Of a stretch of 64,000 nt of DNA, positions 46,809-55,978 are shown one piece after another. The number at the start of each line of letters is the position of its first letter. The first letter of the stretch is position 1. A model generated the notes under the pieces. That model saw only the letters and a list, made by a program, of their open reading frames with translations. It did not search any database and was not told the DNA's origin. Both the position numbers and the translations under genes were made by a program. Where the stretch lies: NCBI GenBank assembly GCA_964593155.1, contig CAZQHE010000004.1:8049-72048 (forward strand), given 5' to 3'. The DNA comes from JAJRXK01 sp964593155 (lineage in GTDB: Bacteria; Krumholzibacteriota; Krumholzibacteriia; JAJRXK01).

Positions 46809-47966
46809 TCAGGAACCGCCCGTGGCGTCGAGGTTCGCCCGCGCCTCGGGATGGTCGGGCCGGATCTCGAGCGCGCGTCGCCAGGCGGTCCGTGCGGCCT
46901 CGCGTTCACCTGCCTCGGACAGCAGGACTCCGTGCAGGGAATGCAGGTCCGCGTCGCGCGGATCGAGGGCGAGCCCCCGCTCGACGGCCTGCCGGGCCTG
47001 CGGGCGGCGGTCGAGGTCGCGCAGGGCGAGGGCGAGCATCCCCCAGCCGGCACCGGTGGCGGGCTCGCGGCGGTCCCGCAACGCGGCGACGGCGTCGGGA
47101 CCCTGCGATCGCAGCGTGGCCAGGTACAGGTTCTGCAGCGCGACCGGGGAGAGCTCGTCGATCACGGGGTCCAGACGGCTCCGCGCCTGCTCGGACCGGC
47201 CGGCCTGCAGGTGCAGCGCGGCCGCGGCCTCGCGGCAATCGATCGCCGCCGGGTCGCGGTCGGCACAGGCGTCGTAGGACTCGGCCGCGGCGTCGGGATC
47301 ACGGCTACGGAGGAGTTCGGCGATCCGCCGCGCGCTGATCGCATCGGGATCCAGCCGCTCGACCTCGCGCCAGACCTCGAGCGCGAGCCCGGCCCTCTGC
47401 GCCCCGGCGGCGGCCTCTCCGAGCACCCGCAACACCCGCGGGTCCTCCGGCGCCACGGCGCGGGCCGCCCGCAGGGGATCGAGCGCGGCCGCGAAGCGTT
47501 GCAGACGGACCAGCTCGCGGCCCAGGCCGAGGTGGGCGTCGACCCGCGTGGGATCGAGTTCGGCCGCCTGCCGGAACTCGCTCAGCGCCCGCCCGGTGAT
47601 GCCGAGCCGTACCAGGGACACGGCCAGGTTCAGGTGGGGTTCGGCGAGCGCCGGATCCAGCCGGATGGCCCGCGTGTAGCGCTCGACGGCGCGTCGATGC
47701 TCTCCGCGCGCGGCGAGCACCGTCCCCCACAGGTTCTGCCATCGCGGATCGTCGCGGACCTCTTCCGCGACGTCGTCGAGCGCCGCCTCGGCCTCGACCG
47801 CGCGCCCCTCCTCCACCAATGCAGTCAGCCGGGCGAGCTCCGCCTCGAGCCACCGGGAACGGTCCAGTCGTTCCTCCAGATCCGTCGCACCGGCCGCGGC
47901 CGAGGCCAACAGGAGGGGAATCAGGAACCAGGCCGAATTGACCCTCGACCCACTTCGTCGATACAC
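46809..47966 (-). CDS. Periplasmic TPR-repeat protein
   Basis: A 385-residue protein with a signal peptide (SAWFLIPLLLASAAAGATD) and about nine TPR repeats (ALDDVAEEVRDDPRWQNLW, RAVERYTRAIRLDPALAEPH, RALSEFRQAAELDPTRVDAH, RQAVERGLALDPRDADLHSL, TAWRRALEIRPDHPEARANL). The two cysteines in YDACADRDPAAIDCREAA may form a disulfide in the periplasm. GTG at 47966 is preferred because GGGGAG lies 6 nt upstream of it; the same site abuts an ATG two codons earlier (47972), which would be too close. It is divergent from the secreted GH43-like gene. Confidence 0.85.
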   Translation of the reverse strand: MYRRSGSRVNSAWFLIPLLLASAAAGATDLEERLDRSRWLEAELARLTALVEEGRAVEAEAALDDVAEEVRDDPRWQNLWGTVLAARGEHRRAVERYTRAIRLDPALAEPHLNLAVSLVRLGITGRALSEFRQAAELDPTRVDAHLGLGRELVRLQRFAAALDPLRAARAVAPEDPRVLRVLGEAAAGAQRAGLALEVWREVERLDPDAISARRIAELLRSRDPDAAAESYDACADRDPAAIDCREAAAALHLQAGRSEQARSRLDPVIDELSPVALQNLYLATLRSQGPDAVAALRDRREPATGAGWGMLALALRDLDRRPQARQAVERGLALDPRDADLHSLHGVLLSEAGEREAARTAWRRALEIRPDHPEARANLDATGGS

Positions 47967-48038
47967 TTGCATCTCCCCGTGCGCGCCCCGGCGAAGAGAT
48001 TTGCCACCGAACCTCGGCTCCAGAGACGGACATCCGGC

Positions 48039-49928
48039 ATGATGCATCTCCTCGACCGCCCCGGCCACCCGACGAATCCGACCGTCACGCCCCGGCGCCC
48101 GTCGTGGGAACGGCCGGTCCTGTCGACCCTGGCGCTCGTCGTGCTCCTGCTCCCGGGCGCGGCCCACGCCCAGCGTGTTCTCTTCGACTTCGAGGGGCCC
48201 TATCTCCTCGATCCCGGACGCACCATCAAGGACCACGCCCTGGTCCACGACGACAGTACCCAGACCTGGCACGTGTTCTACATCCGCGGCGAGGTCGGCG
48301 CCCCGGGCACGAGCAGCGAAACACAGCTCGGCCACGCCACGAGTGCGAACCTGCGCCGTTGGTCGGTGCTCCCACCGGTGATCGAATCCCAGGACGGAAG
48401 CTTCGACGCGCGCAACACCTGGGCACCCGAGGTGGTCCGCAACGAGAACGACGACGGCTGGACCATGTACTACACCGGCCGCGACGGCCAGTTCCTGCAA
48501 CGGACCGGCCGCGCCGACACCGCCGATCTGTTCGACTGGGAGAAGCTGCCGGCGAATCCCATCCTCGAACCCGATTCCACGGTCTACCTGTGGTCGCCCG
48601 ACCTGGCGGTGCCCGAGCTGAGTTCGTTCCGCGACCCCTTCTTCCTGGAGACGGACGGGGCCTTCCACCTGCTCCACACCGCCCTCGTTCCCGACAGCAC
48701 GTTGAACGCGGGCCGCCGCGGGGTCGTGCACCACTTCGAGAGCACCGACCGGCAGAACTGGGTGGACGTAGGCCCCCTGGCCGTGAGCAACAGCCCCCAG
48801 GGGGCGTGGCGCGACATCGAATCGATCCAGCTGATCGAACATCAGGGCACGTGGACGATGTTCTTCACCCTGTTCAACGTCCAGGGCGTCCAGTACATCC
48901 AGAGCGAACAGTTCGACGTGGGCTGGGACTTCTCGACCGCGCAGGAGCTGGACTTCGGGATCGCCGCGGAGTTCCACCCGCTCGAGCCGGGCAGTTGGAT
49001 CTACACCCGCCACCTGCCCGCGGTGCACCTGCCTCCGCACCCGCAGGGGGGTGAGATCTTCTACACACTGCGGGCCGACACCCTGCGCTTCGATCCCGAT
49101 ACGGGAGAACCCGTCGTCGTGCCGACCGATCCGCTCGGGCCGGACTGGATCGAAGAGACCGGCACGGCCTTCCTGGCGGCTCCGACCTTCGGCGACAACC
49201 AGCGCGAGCGCGGTGAGCCCGGGATCGGCGCCTACGGCCACGGGTACCTGAGCAGCCGCGAGTTCTACAACGGCCCCCTCGGCGTCGCGGGTTCGCTGGG
49301 CGCCCAGCTCGGCAACGAGCCGGTGGGCACGATGACCTCGCGCTGGTTCACCATCGAGCCCACCGACTCGCTGATCACCTTCCGGATCGCGGGAACCGAG
49401 GACCCGGGCTGTCGGGTGGAACTCGTGCAGCGTGTCGCGGCCGATCCGGATTCGCTGGTGATCGTCCGGAGCACCACGCCGGGCGGGACGCGCACCATGA
49501 CCTCGGACGCGTGGGACGTGCGCGACCTGCGTGGAGCCGAGGTGCGTGTCGAGGTGATCGACGAGTCGCCCGACGGCTACATCGCCCTCGACCACTTCCG
49601 GACACTGGTCGACCCGGTCATCCCCACGGCGGCACCGCCCCGGCGATCGTCGGGCCGGATCGAACGCGTGGCGCCGAACCCCTTCAATCCGCGGACGTCG
49701 ATCGAGTTCACGCTCGACCGCCGACAAGCGGTGCAATTGCTCGTGCACGACCTGCGCGGACGCCGTGTGCGGACCTTCGACCGCGGACGGCTCGACGCCG
49801 GCACCCACCGCGTGGTCTGGGACGGCACCGACGACACCGGGCACGAGGTGGCCAGCGGCGTGTACCTGGTGCGTCTCGTCGGCGACGACGGGCCCGGTCC
49901 AGGACGCAAGCTCACGCTCGTCCGCTAG
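48039..49928 (+). CDS. Secreted GH43-like beta-propeller protein with FlgD-like sorting domain
   Basis: A 629-residue secreted protein. A signal peptide (LSTLALVVLLLPGAAHAQ) is preceded by a 25-residue charged leader, so a GTG near 48117 is an alternative start. A five-bladed-propeller-like region shows GH32/43/130-type motifs: RNTWAPEVVRNENDDGWTMY, SFRDPFFLETDGAFHLLHTA and DIESIQLIEHQGTWTMFF. The last 85 residues are a FlgD-like/type IX-style sorting domain: RVAPNPFNPRTSIEFTL, VHDLRGRRVRTFDRG and DGTDDTGHEVASGVYLVRL. The enzyme would act on a glycan outside the cell; substrate and catalysis are unproven. Confidence 0.85.
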   Translation: MMHLLDRPGHPTNPTVTPRRPSWERPVLSTLALVVLLLPGAAHAQRVLFDFEGPYLLDPGRTIKDHALVHDDSTQTWHVFYIRGEVGAPGTSSETQLGHATSANLRRWSVLPPVIESQDGSFDARNTWAPEVVRNENDDGWTMYYTGRDGQFLQRTGRADTADLFDWEKLPANPILEPDSTVYLWSPDLAVPELSSFRDPFFLETDGAFHLLHTALVPDSTLNAGRRGVVHHFESTDRQNWVDVGPLAVSNSPQGAWRDIESIQLIEHQGTWTMFFTLFNVQGVQYIQSEQFDVGWDFSTAQELDFGIAAEFHPLEPGSWIYTRHLPAVHLPPHPQGGEIFYTLRADTLRFDPDTGEPVVVPTDPLGPDWIEETGTAFLAAPTFGDNQRERGEPGIGAYGHGYLSSREFYNGPLGVAGSLGAQLGNEPVGTMTSRWFTIEPTDSLITFRIAGTEDPGCRVELVQRVAADPDSLVIVRSTTPGGTRTMTSDAWDVRDLRGAEVRVEVIDESPDGYIALDHFRTLVDPVIPTAAPPRRSSGRIERVAPNPFNPRTSIEFTLDRRQAVQLLVHDLRGRRVRTFDRGRLDAGTHRVVWDGTDDTGHEVASGVYLVRLVGDDGPGPGRKLTLVR

Positions 49929-49937
49929 GCTGCGCGG

Positions 49938-50486
49938 TCACATCCCGAGGTACCGGCCCCAGGTCTCGGCCCAGCCGTCGTTGCGCGCGGTGCGGTGGAC
50001 CAGGGGCAGGAACCACCGCGGCTTCGTGGGCTTCGAGCGCAGCTTCATGCCGGCTTCCTCGGGCGTTCGGTCGCCCTTCTTCAGGTTGCAGGCCAGGCAC
50101 GCGGTCACGCAGTTGTCCCAGCTGGTCGGTCCGCCTCGGGGGTGGTCGCGCGTGCGGCGACTCCGCGGCACCACGTGGTCGATCGTCAGGCGATCGGCGC
50201 CGCCACAGTACTGGCAGCGGTGGTGGTCCCGGGCCATCACGTTGCGCTTGTTGAACCGGACCTGCAGGGTCCGGTAAACGCGGTGCGCCACCGCGATGAA
50301 CAGGCGAATGATCCGCGGGCAGTTCAGGCTCGCCCGCTCACTGCGCAGGACGATCGCCGGGTCCTCTTCCACCGCCACGGCCTTGCCCGTGGCGATCAGA
50401 CGAAGCGCCCGCCGCATCGGCACGACGTTCACGGCCTGGTAGCCGGCGTCGAGAACGAGGACGGGTCGGAGCAGCGTTGGGCCCAT
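49938..50486 (-). CDS. Small HNH endonuclease with N-terminal PLMP-like motif
   Basis: A 182-residue HNH protein. The N-terminal half (LVLDAGYQAVNVVPMRRALR, IATGKAVAVEED) resembles the RRXRR/PLMP-like module that precedes HNH domains in several nuclease families, including IscB, but there is no RuvC domain. The HNH part has CQYCGGADRLTIDHVVPRSR, WDNCVTACLACNLKKGDRTP (two zinc CxxC pairs and the catalytic His). Such stand-alone genes are widespread and mostly uncharacterised. ATG at 50486 starts right at the PLMP-like module; a GTG at 50531 is possible but has a poorly spaced ribosome site. Confidence 0.83.
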   Translation of the reverse strand: MGPTLLRPVLVLDAGYQAVNVVPMRRALRLIATGKAVAVEEDPAIVLRSERASLNCPRIIRLFIAVAHRVYRTLQVRFNKRNVMARDHHRCQYCGGADRLTIDHVVPRSRRTRDHPRGGPTSWDNCVTACLACNLKKGDRTPEEAGMKLRSKPTKPRWFLPLVHRTARNDGWAETWGRYLGM

Positions 50487-50544
50487 GGTGATTCCATGAC
50501 GCGCCCGACGAGCAGACGTCGGTGAGTTCACGTCTCCCGTGCGC

Positions 50545-52110
50545 CTACCACTCGTGGGGCATGCGTTCCTCCGGGGCGATGAAGTAGAAGTTGCCGGGGT
50601 AGTTCAGGAAATTTGCCACACGCGACGTGTAGATACACGCGAATTCCTTCACCTGCCGCCCGAAGCGGCTGACCTTGTTGCCCTCGCGGAACAGCCAGCC
50701 CCACTGGGGATTGTAGGAGTCGCGGATCCTCGATTCCAGGATCCGGGCCCGCGAACTCGTCTGCGTCACCAGGAAGTCCAGGCCGTCGAGCGTGCTCTGG
50801 AGCTCGGCCATGCGCACCGAGCGCTCGTCGTCGCTCCGGGCCAGGAAGTCCCGGACCTCGCGCGCCGTGTAGCCGCGCGCCCACTCGGGGACCTCCTGCG
50901 TGACGGGCGCCCCCACGTCGAGTTCCTCGAGCGCCCCCATCAGCAGCATGAGCTGGTCGCGGTCACGGGCCAGGTCCTGGGTACGCGCGATCAGATCGCG
51001 GACCTCGCTTGCCAGGTGCGAGCGCCGTTCCTGGATCCGGATCTCGTGCTCGAGTTCGAACACGATCATGGCCGTCCTCCATCCCACCGTCTTCTTGCTG
51101 CGCAGAATGTCGCCGTAGGTGTGGTCGCCGAAATAGAGGACCTGATCCCCGTTCGCGCCCAGGAAATTCTCGATGAAGCTCGCGTTGCCGCCCAGGAACA
51201 CGAAGTCGTCCTCGTGCGCACAGTCCGGTGTGGGCACCGGCTCCGGCTCGCGCCCGTCCATGAAGAACCCCGGCTTGGCCGACGAGCAGATCACCAGGTC
51301 GAAGAGGTCCTTCCAGTCTTCGTGCGCGTTGCCGAGCAGGTGGCGCATGACCGCTTCGGTGTACTCGTACTCGCTGTTGGTCAACAGGAAGAGCTTCTTG
51401 CCCAGGGCGCGGAAGCGCAGCAGGGTGGGCCGGAGGTTCGGGTCCTCGATGAAGTATCGCGGCAGGTCGTCCATGATGACGCTCTTGAGCGAGCCGTCGC
51501 GGTGCACGGTGTCGACCGAGTCGCGCACGTCGTCGAAGATCTGCGCCATGCGCACCTTCTTCATGGCTCCCGAGCGGTCGGTCTCCTTGAGATCGACCAC
51601 GGCGGCGAAGAGCGAGCCCTCGGGCATGCTGAACAGCGTGTCGAAGCTCTGGTAGCGCTCGCTGCGCAGGTTCACGCGCAGGTTGCGGTAGGCGCGCAGT
51701 CGCTGCTCGCGCTCGAGCCTCCGCGTGCCGTGGTAGACCACCGCCACGTATCCGTGGGCGTCGATCTTCAGGAGATTGCCCAGCTTCTTGTCGACGACCA
51801 GGCCGCGGATGATGAAGTCGGGCTGGTAGCGCAGCTCGCGCAGTGCCTCGGGGTAGCCCTTGTCGCGGATCAGGGTCTCCACGGCCATGTCGAAGGTCAG
51901 CTGCTCGAAGGTGGCGCGGTCGTACAGGGCCAGGGTGTGGTCCATGTCGAAGCCGATCGCCTCGATCCGCTCCATCCGCAGGTTGCGGTTCGTGAAGATC
52001 CGCTGCGTCCGCGGGATGTTGCGCTCACCGGGCAGGAAGTGATCGGCGAGGGAGCGTCCGCCGCTGGCGGTTTCGAGCGATCCGTGCTGTGATTCGTTGC
52101 GATCGGGCAT
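50545..52110 (-). CDS. HAD-IG family 5'-nucleotidase
   Basis: A 521-residue cytosolic purine 5'-nucleotidase-like protein of the HAD-IG family. HAD motif I is IGFDMDHTLALYD (nucleophile Asp55, acid Asp57), KLFLLTNSEYEYT contains motif II, and VLYFGDHTYGDILRSKK contains motif III/IV residues. The central QSFDTLFSMPEGSLFAAVVD and C-terminal GWLFREGNKVSRFGRQV, YPGNFYFIAPEERMPHEW are characteristic. Eukaryotic members dephosphorylate IMP and GMP; bacterial ones are less known. ATG at 52110 with GGAG 5 nt upstream. It is divergent from wecB. Confidence 0.92.
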   Translation of the reverse strand: MPDRNESQHGSLETASGGRSLADHFLPGERNIPRTQRIFTNRNLRMERIEAIGFDMDHTLALYDRATFEQLTFDMAVETLIRDKGYPEALRELRYQPDFIIRGLVVDKKLGNLLKIDAHGYVAVVYHGTRRLEREQRLRAYRNLRVNLRSERYQSFDTLFSMPEGSLFAAVVDLKETDRSGAMKKVRMAQIFDDVRDSVDTVHRDGSLKSVIMDDLPRYFIEDPNLRPTLLRFRALGKKLFLLTNSEYEYTEAVMRHLLGNAHEDWKDLFDLVICSSAKPGFFMDGREPEPVPTPDCAHEDDFVFLGGNASFIENFLGANGDQVLYFGDHTYGDILRSKKTVGWRTAMIVFELEHEIRIQERRSHLASEVRDLIARTQDLARDRDQLMLLMGALEELDVGAPVTQEVPEWARGYTAREVRDFLARSDDERSVRMAELQSTLDGLDFLVTQTSSRARILESRIRDSYNPQWGWLFREGNKVSRFGRQVKEFACIYTSRVANFLNYPGNFYFIAPEERMPHEW

Positions 52111-52247
52111 CTGGACTCCGGCTGATGGGTCGTGTGCGCTGCCGTGGCCCTCGGGGACCGCCCGGCACCGGGCTTGCGATGCCGCTCAACTTACAACGGG
52201 CCGGCGCGTCGGCCCACGATCGATCCACGGAGACCGCGGGAGACCCG

Positions 52248-53393
52248 TTGAGCACGCACGAGGAATCGACCCACGTCATGGTGGTGGTGGGAACCCGGCC
52301 CGAGGCGATCAAGCTGGCGCCGCTGGTGCTCGCGCTCCGCGCCGACGGCATCGGGGCCCGGGTGACGCTGCTGAGCACGGGTCAGCACCGGGAGATGCTG
52401 CGACCGGTCTTCGATCTCTTCGGCCTCGAACCCGACGTCGACCTCGACCTGCAGCGCCCCGACCAGACCCTCGACGACGTGGTCTCGGGGGTGGTCGCGC
52501 GGGCCGGAGCGGCGGTGGCCGAGCACCGCCCCGACGTCCTCGTGGTGCAGGGCGACACGTCGACCGCCTTCGCGGCGGGCCTGGCCGCCTTCCACCACCG
52601 CGTCCCCGTGGCCCACGTCGAGGCCGGCCTGCGCACCGACGATCCCACGAATCCCTTTCCCGAGGAGATGAACCGGCGTCTGGTGTCGCGTCTCGCGACG
52701 CTTCACTACCCGCCCACCGAGCGCGCGGCGCGGGCGCTGCGCGCCGAGGGCGTGGCCGACGACCGGATCCACGTCACCGGGAACACCGTCATCGACGCCC
52801 TCTTCTGGATGCGCGACCAGCGCCACGACCGCATCGCCACCGACACCGCGGCCCTGCTCGAACCCCTGGGCATCGGCGACGAGTCGCTGGTGGTGGTGAC
52901 CGGCCACCGACGCGAGTCCTTCGGCGAACCCCTCCGCCGCGTGTGCCGCGCCCTGCGCCGTATCGCCGACGAGAACGAGGACCTGCGCCTGGTGTATCCC
53001 GTGCACCTGAATCCCAACGTCCAGGGCGCGGTGCACGAGACCCTGGGCGACCACCCGCGGATCCACCTCGTCGCGCCGGTGGGCTACACGACGATGGTCG
53101 GACTGCTCGAGCGCGCCGCGGTCGTGATCAGCGATTCGGGCGGGATCCAGGAGGAGGCGCCGAGCTTCGGCGCCCCGGTTCTGGTGACCCGCGAGACGAC
53201 CGAACGCCCCGAGGGCGTGGAGGCCGGCGTGGCGCATCTGGTCGGCACCGACGACGAACGGATCGTCGAGCGCTTCCGCGCGCTGCGCGCGCAGGGGGGC
53301 GACGCGCGGCCCGATCGGGAATCGAATCCCTACGGCGACGGGCGTGCCTGTGAGCGGATCGTCCGTACCCTCCTCGGAGAGAACTCTGCATGA
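52248..53393 (+). CDS. wecB: UDP-N-acetylglucosamine 2-epimerase (non-hydrolysing) WecB
   Basis: A 381-residue epimerase. Motifs: VVGTRPEAIKLAPLVLALR, STGQHREMLRPVFDLF, DVLVVQGDTSTAFAAGLAAF, VAHVEAGLRTDDPTNPFPEE, NRRLVSRLAT and ISDSGGIQEEAPSFGAPVLV. It converts UDP-GlcNAc to UDP-ManNAc for capsule, O-antigen or teichoic-type polymers. TTG at 52248 is chosen because GGGAG lies 5 nt upstream; the ATG at 52278 would leave the chain starting right at MVVVGTRPEA, also possible. It overlaps the SDR gene by 4 bp. Confidence 0.95.
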   Translation: MSTHEESTHVMVVVGTRPEAIKLAPLVLALRADGIGARVTLLSTGQHREMLRPVFDLFGLEPDVDLDLQRPDQTLDDVVSGVVARAGAAVAEHRPDVLVVQGDTSTAFAAGLAAFHHRVPVAHVEAGLRTDDPTNPFPEEMNRRLVSRLATLHYPPTERAARALRAEGVADDRIHVTGNTVIDALFWMRDQRHDRIATDTAALLEPLGIGDESLVVVTGHRRESFGEPLRRVCRALRRIADENEDLRLVYPVHLNPNVQGAVHETLGDHPRIHLVAPVGYTTMVGLLERAAVVISDSGGIQEEAPSFGAPVLVTRETTERPEGVEAGVAHLVGTDDERIVERFRALRAQGGDARPDRESNPYGDGRACERIVRTLLGENSA

Positions 53394-54256
53394 CCACGCA
53401 CGACCCGGATCGCAATGCACCGCGGACCGTCCTCGTGACGGGGGCGACCAACGGCATCGGCCGGGCCGCCGCCCTGGAACTCGGCCGCCGGGGGGCCCAC
53501 GTCGTCGCGGTCGGCCGCGACCCCGATCGGACCCGCGCGGTCGTCGAGACCATCGAGGCAGAGCAGGGATCGGCCGAGGCCCGCGTCGCCGACCTGTCGT
53601 CGCAGGCCGAGGTCCGCGCCCTCGCCGAGGGCGTGCGCGCCGACCACGATCGTCTCGACGTGCTGCTGAACAACGCCGGGGCGATCTTCCGCGAGCGCGA
53701 CGTCACCGTCGACGGCATCGAGCGGACCTTCGCGCTCAACCACCTCGCCTACTTCCTGCTGACGAACCTGCTGCTCGATCGTCTCACCGCGAGCGCACCG
53801 GCACGGGTGGTCAACGTGGCCTCGCGCGCCCAGGAGCGCGGCCGGCTCGACTTCGACGACCTGCAGAACGAGCGCGCCTGGTCGATGATGCGCGCCTACG
53901 GCGACTCGAAACTCGCCAACGTGATGTTCACCACCGCCCTGGCCCGTCGGATCGACGGCACCGGCGTGACCACGTACTCCATGCACCCTGGATTCGTGGG
54001 CACCGGTTTCGCGGCCAACAACGGCGGCTGGTTGCGGCTGGGCATGAAGCTCGTCCGGCCGTTCATCCGGTCCGCGGAGCGCGGGGCCGACACGGCGGTG
54101 TGGCTGTGCGAGGCCCCGGGCATCGAGACGCACAGCGGCGGCTACTTCGTCGACCGCCGCCGCGTCGATCCCGTGGCCCGCGCCCGCGACACCGACACCC
54201 AGGAGCGCCTGTGGGAGGTCAGTGCCCGGATGACGGGCCTCGCCCCGGTGTCGTGA
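53390..54256 (+). CDS. Short-chain dehydrogenase/reductase (retinol dehydrogenase-like)
   Basis: A 288-residue classical SDR. NAD(P)-binding TGATNGIG (residues 17-24), LLNNAGAIFRERD, RVVNVASRAQERG (catalytic Ser), and YGDSKLANVMFTTALAR (catalytic Tyr-x3-Lys); MHPGFVGTGFAANNGG is the substrate-loop region. The pattern is closest to retinol-dehydrogenase-type SDRs, whose bacterial substrates are mostly unknown. ATG overlaps the wecB stop (ATGA, 53390-53393), so it may act in the same sugar or glycan pathway, but that is only positional inference. Confidence 0.92.
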   Translation: MTTHDPDRNAPRTVLVTGATNGIGRAAALELGRRGAHVVAVGRDPDRTRAVVETIEAEQGSAEARVADLSSQAEVRALAEGVRADHDRLDVLLNNAGAIFRERDVTVDGIERTFALNHLAYFLLTNLLLDRLTASAPARVVNVASRAQERGRLDFDDLQNERAWSMMRAYGDSKLANVMFTTALARRIDGTGVTTYSMHPGFVGTGFAANNGGWLRLGMKLVRPFIRSAERGADTAVWLCEAPGIETHSGGYFVDRRRVDPVARARDTDTQERLWEVSARMTGLAPVS

Positions 54257-54263
54257 ACTCCGC

Positions 54264-55655
54264 TCAGGCGTGGCTGGCCGCGGGCACGCCCTCGATCCGC
54301 TCGAGCAGACGATCGACCCGGGGTTCCTCGGGCACCGTGTTCGACAACTTCTGCAACCACGACCGCGCGTTGTCGTCGAAGCCCAGTCCGATCAGGACCT
54401 CGGCCCCGCCGATCCACGCGTCGACCTCGTCCTCGTTGATCGACAGTGCCTTCAGGTAGACCTGCAGGGCGTCGCGCACGCGGCCCTCGGACTCGGCCAC
54501 GCGGGCGAGGCCGCACAGGGCTCCCGTGTAGTCGGGATCGTTCACGAGCGCCGTCCGGAAGTGGTCGCGCGCCTCGACGATCTCGCCCGTGGCCAACGAG
54601 GCCGCGCCCAGATAGCGGTGCGGATAGACCTCGAAGTAGGCGTTGCTGATCGGCGCCGGCTCCAGGCTGGCGTCGCGTTCGAGCATGAGGTGCATGCGGG
54701 CCGCTCCGGCCGAGCGCAGTTCCTCGGCGGCCTCGCCCGCCTCGACCTCGGCCGCGGCCAGCAAGGCGCGGCCCTGCGTGAAGCGCAGCAGCGACCCCTC
54801 GCCGAAGCGGTCCAGACCCTCGGCGCAGGTGTCCAGGGCGTCGAGCGGGCGCCCGTCGGCGAGTTCGGCCGCGGCCATGCGCGCGTACAGATCGGGCCCG
54901 TAGCCCAGGTGCGCCCGCCGGCGCTCGTCGAAGTTGCGCACCTGGGTGATCGCGGCCTGCAGCTCCGACATCATCTGCCCGAATCCCTTCACCGGGAGCA
55001 CCTTCTCACCGAGGTGCACGGCCAGTTCACAGGCCAGGCGGTAGCGGAAATAGGGCTCGTCGGGGTACTGGTCGATCGCCCGGTGCAGCAGTCGCTGGTT
55101 GCGCGCCCGCGTGCTCTTGTCGTCGTCGTCGGGACTGCCGTAGTGGACGATCGACAGCGGACTCGGGAGGAACTCCCCCCCGGTGCGCTGGGCGACCTGT
55201 ACGATCGACGGCGCGACCTGCTCGTGGATCGGATAGCGGAAGCGGATGTCGGGATGGTTGCGGAACAGGCGCACCTTGTCGTGCACGGTCGACGCCCGCC
55301 CGGAACTCTCGTCACGCACGCGGGCGTAGTAGGCCACGGCCTCCTCGTCGGACAGCAGACGGCCGATCTCGACGGGGCGGATCGTCTCGAGCACCTCGTC
55401 GGCGTCGAGGATCAGGATCCAGTCACCGTAGGCCGCCGACAGACCTGCGTTGCGCGCGGCCGAGAAGTCGTCGTGCCAGTGGTGATCGATCACGCGGGCG
55501 CCGTAGCCCTCCACGATCAGCCGCGTGTTGTCGGTGGAGCCGGTGTCGACGACGACGACCTCGTCGACGACGGCCAGCGCACTCTTGATCGCCCGCCCGA
55601 CGGTGTCCTCGGCGTCCTTGACGATCATGCACAGCGAGAGCGAGTTCTTCTGCAT
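54264..55655 (-). CDS. GT2-family glycosyltransferase with C-terminal TPR region
   Basis: A 463-residue protein. The GT2 domain starts LSLCMIVKDAEDTVGRAIKS, with VVVVDTGSTDNT, NAGLSAAYGDWILILDADE (DxD), RYPIHEQV. After residue 215 helical TPR-like repeats follow (ALDTCAEGLDRFGEGSLLRF, ARDHFRTALVNDPDYTGALC, ALQVYLKALSINEDEVDAWI). This SunS/Bacillus-type GT2-TPR architecture is common in proteins of surface glycosylation. ATG at 55655. It lies 83 bp after tusA on the same strand and ends 8 bp after the SDR gene on the opposite strand. Confidence 0.9.
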   Translation of the reverse strand: MQKNSLSLCMIVKDAEDTVGRAIKSALAVVDEVVVVDTGSTDNTRLIVEGYGARVIDHHWHDDFSAARNAGLSAAYGDWILILDADEVLETIRPVEIGRLLSDEEAVAYYARVRDESSGRASTVHDKVRLFRNHPDIRFRYPIHEQVAPSIVQVAQRTGGEFLPSPLSIVHYGSPDDDDKSTRARNQRLLHRAIDQYPDEPYFRYRLACELAVHLGEKVLPVKGFGQMMSELQAAITQVRNFDERRRAHLGYGPDLYARMAAAELADGRPLDALDTCAEGLDRFGEGSLLRFTQGRALLAAAEVEAGEAAEELRSAGAARMHLMLERDASLEPAPISNAYFEVYPHRYLGAASLATGEIVEARDHFRTALVNDPDYTGALCGLARVAESEGRVRDALQVYLKALSINEDEVDAWIGGAEVLIGLGFDDNARSWLQKLSNTVPEEPRVDRLLERIEGVPAASHA

Positions 55656-55738
55656 GTCCTGGTCCCGTCCCTGGTCGACCGCGCGCGGTCTCGAGTCGCT
55701 CGACGACGCCTCGTGACGCCGCCCGGACGGACTCCGGA

Positions 55739-55978
55739 TCAGGACTCCCGCTTGCGGATGCGGGCGGTGAACTCGCGGTCGTGCTGATCGAGCACGAGCA
55801 GATCGTGCCCGGTCCCGGCACACCATGCCCGGACGTCGGCCGGGAAGGCGGCGTCGTCGCTCAGCACCACGAGTTCGGCTCCGGCCGGCAGCGACGTGAT
55901 CTCCGCGGCCAGATCGATGATCGGCTGCGGACACAGGTCGCCCCGGGTGTCCAGGGTCCGTCCTCGGCCGGCGCTCAT
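55739..55978 (-). CDS. TusA-like sulfur-carrier protein
   Basis: A 79-residue SirA/TusA-family protein with the key RTLDTRGDLCPQPIIDLAA motif; Cys16 (CPQP) is the persulfide-carrying residue. The rest (LPAGAELVVLSDDAAFPADV, WCAGTGHDLLVLDQHD) keeps the two-layer alpha/beta pattern. It should relay sulfur to the adjacent PP-loop enzyme. ATG at 55978 overlaps the PP-loop gene stop by 4 bp (ATGA), which strongly suggests joint function. Confidence 0.9.
   Translation of the reverse strand: MSAGRGRTLDTRGDLCPQPIIDLAAEITSLPAGAELVVLSDDAAFPADVRAWCAGTGHDLLVLDQHDREFTARIRKRES

Noticed and set aside
49938..50486. IscB or other RNA-guided nuclease
   Set aside because: There is no RuvC domain, the protein is far too short, and no guide-RNA-like structure is adjacent; it is kept only as a small HNH nuclease with a similar N-terminal motif.
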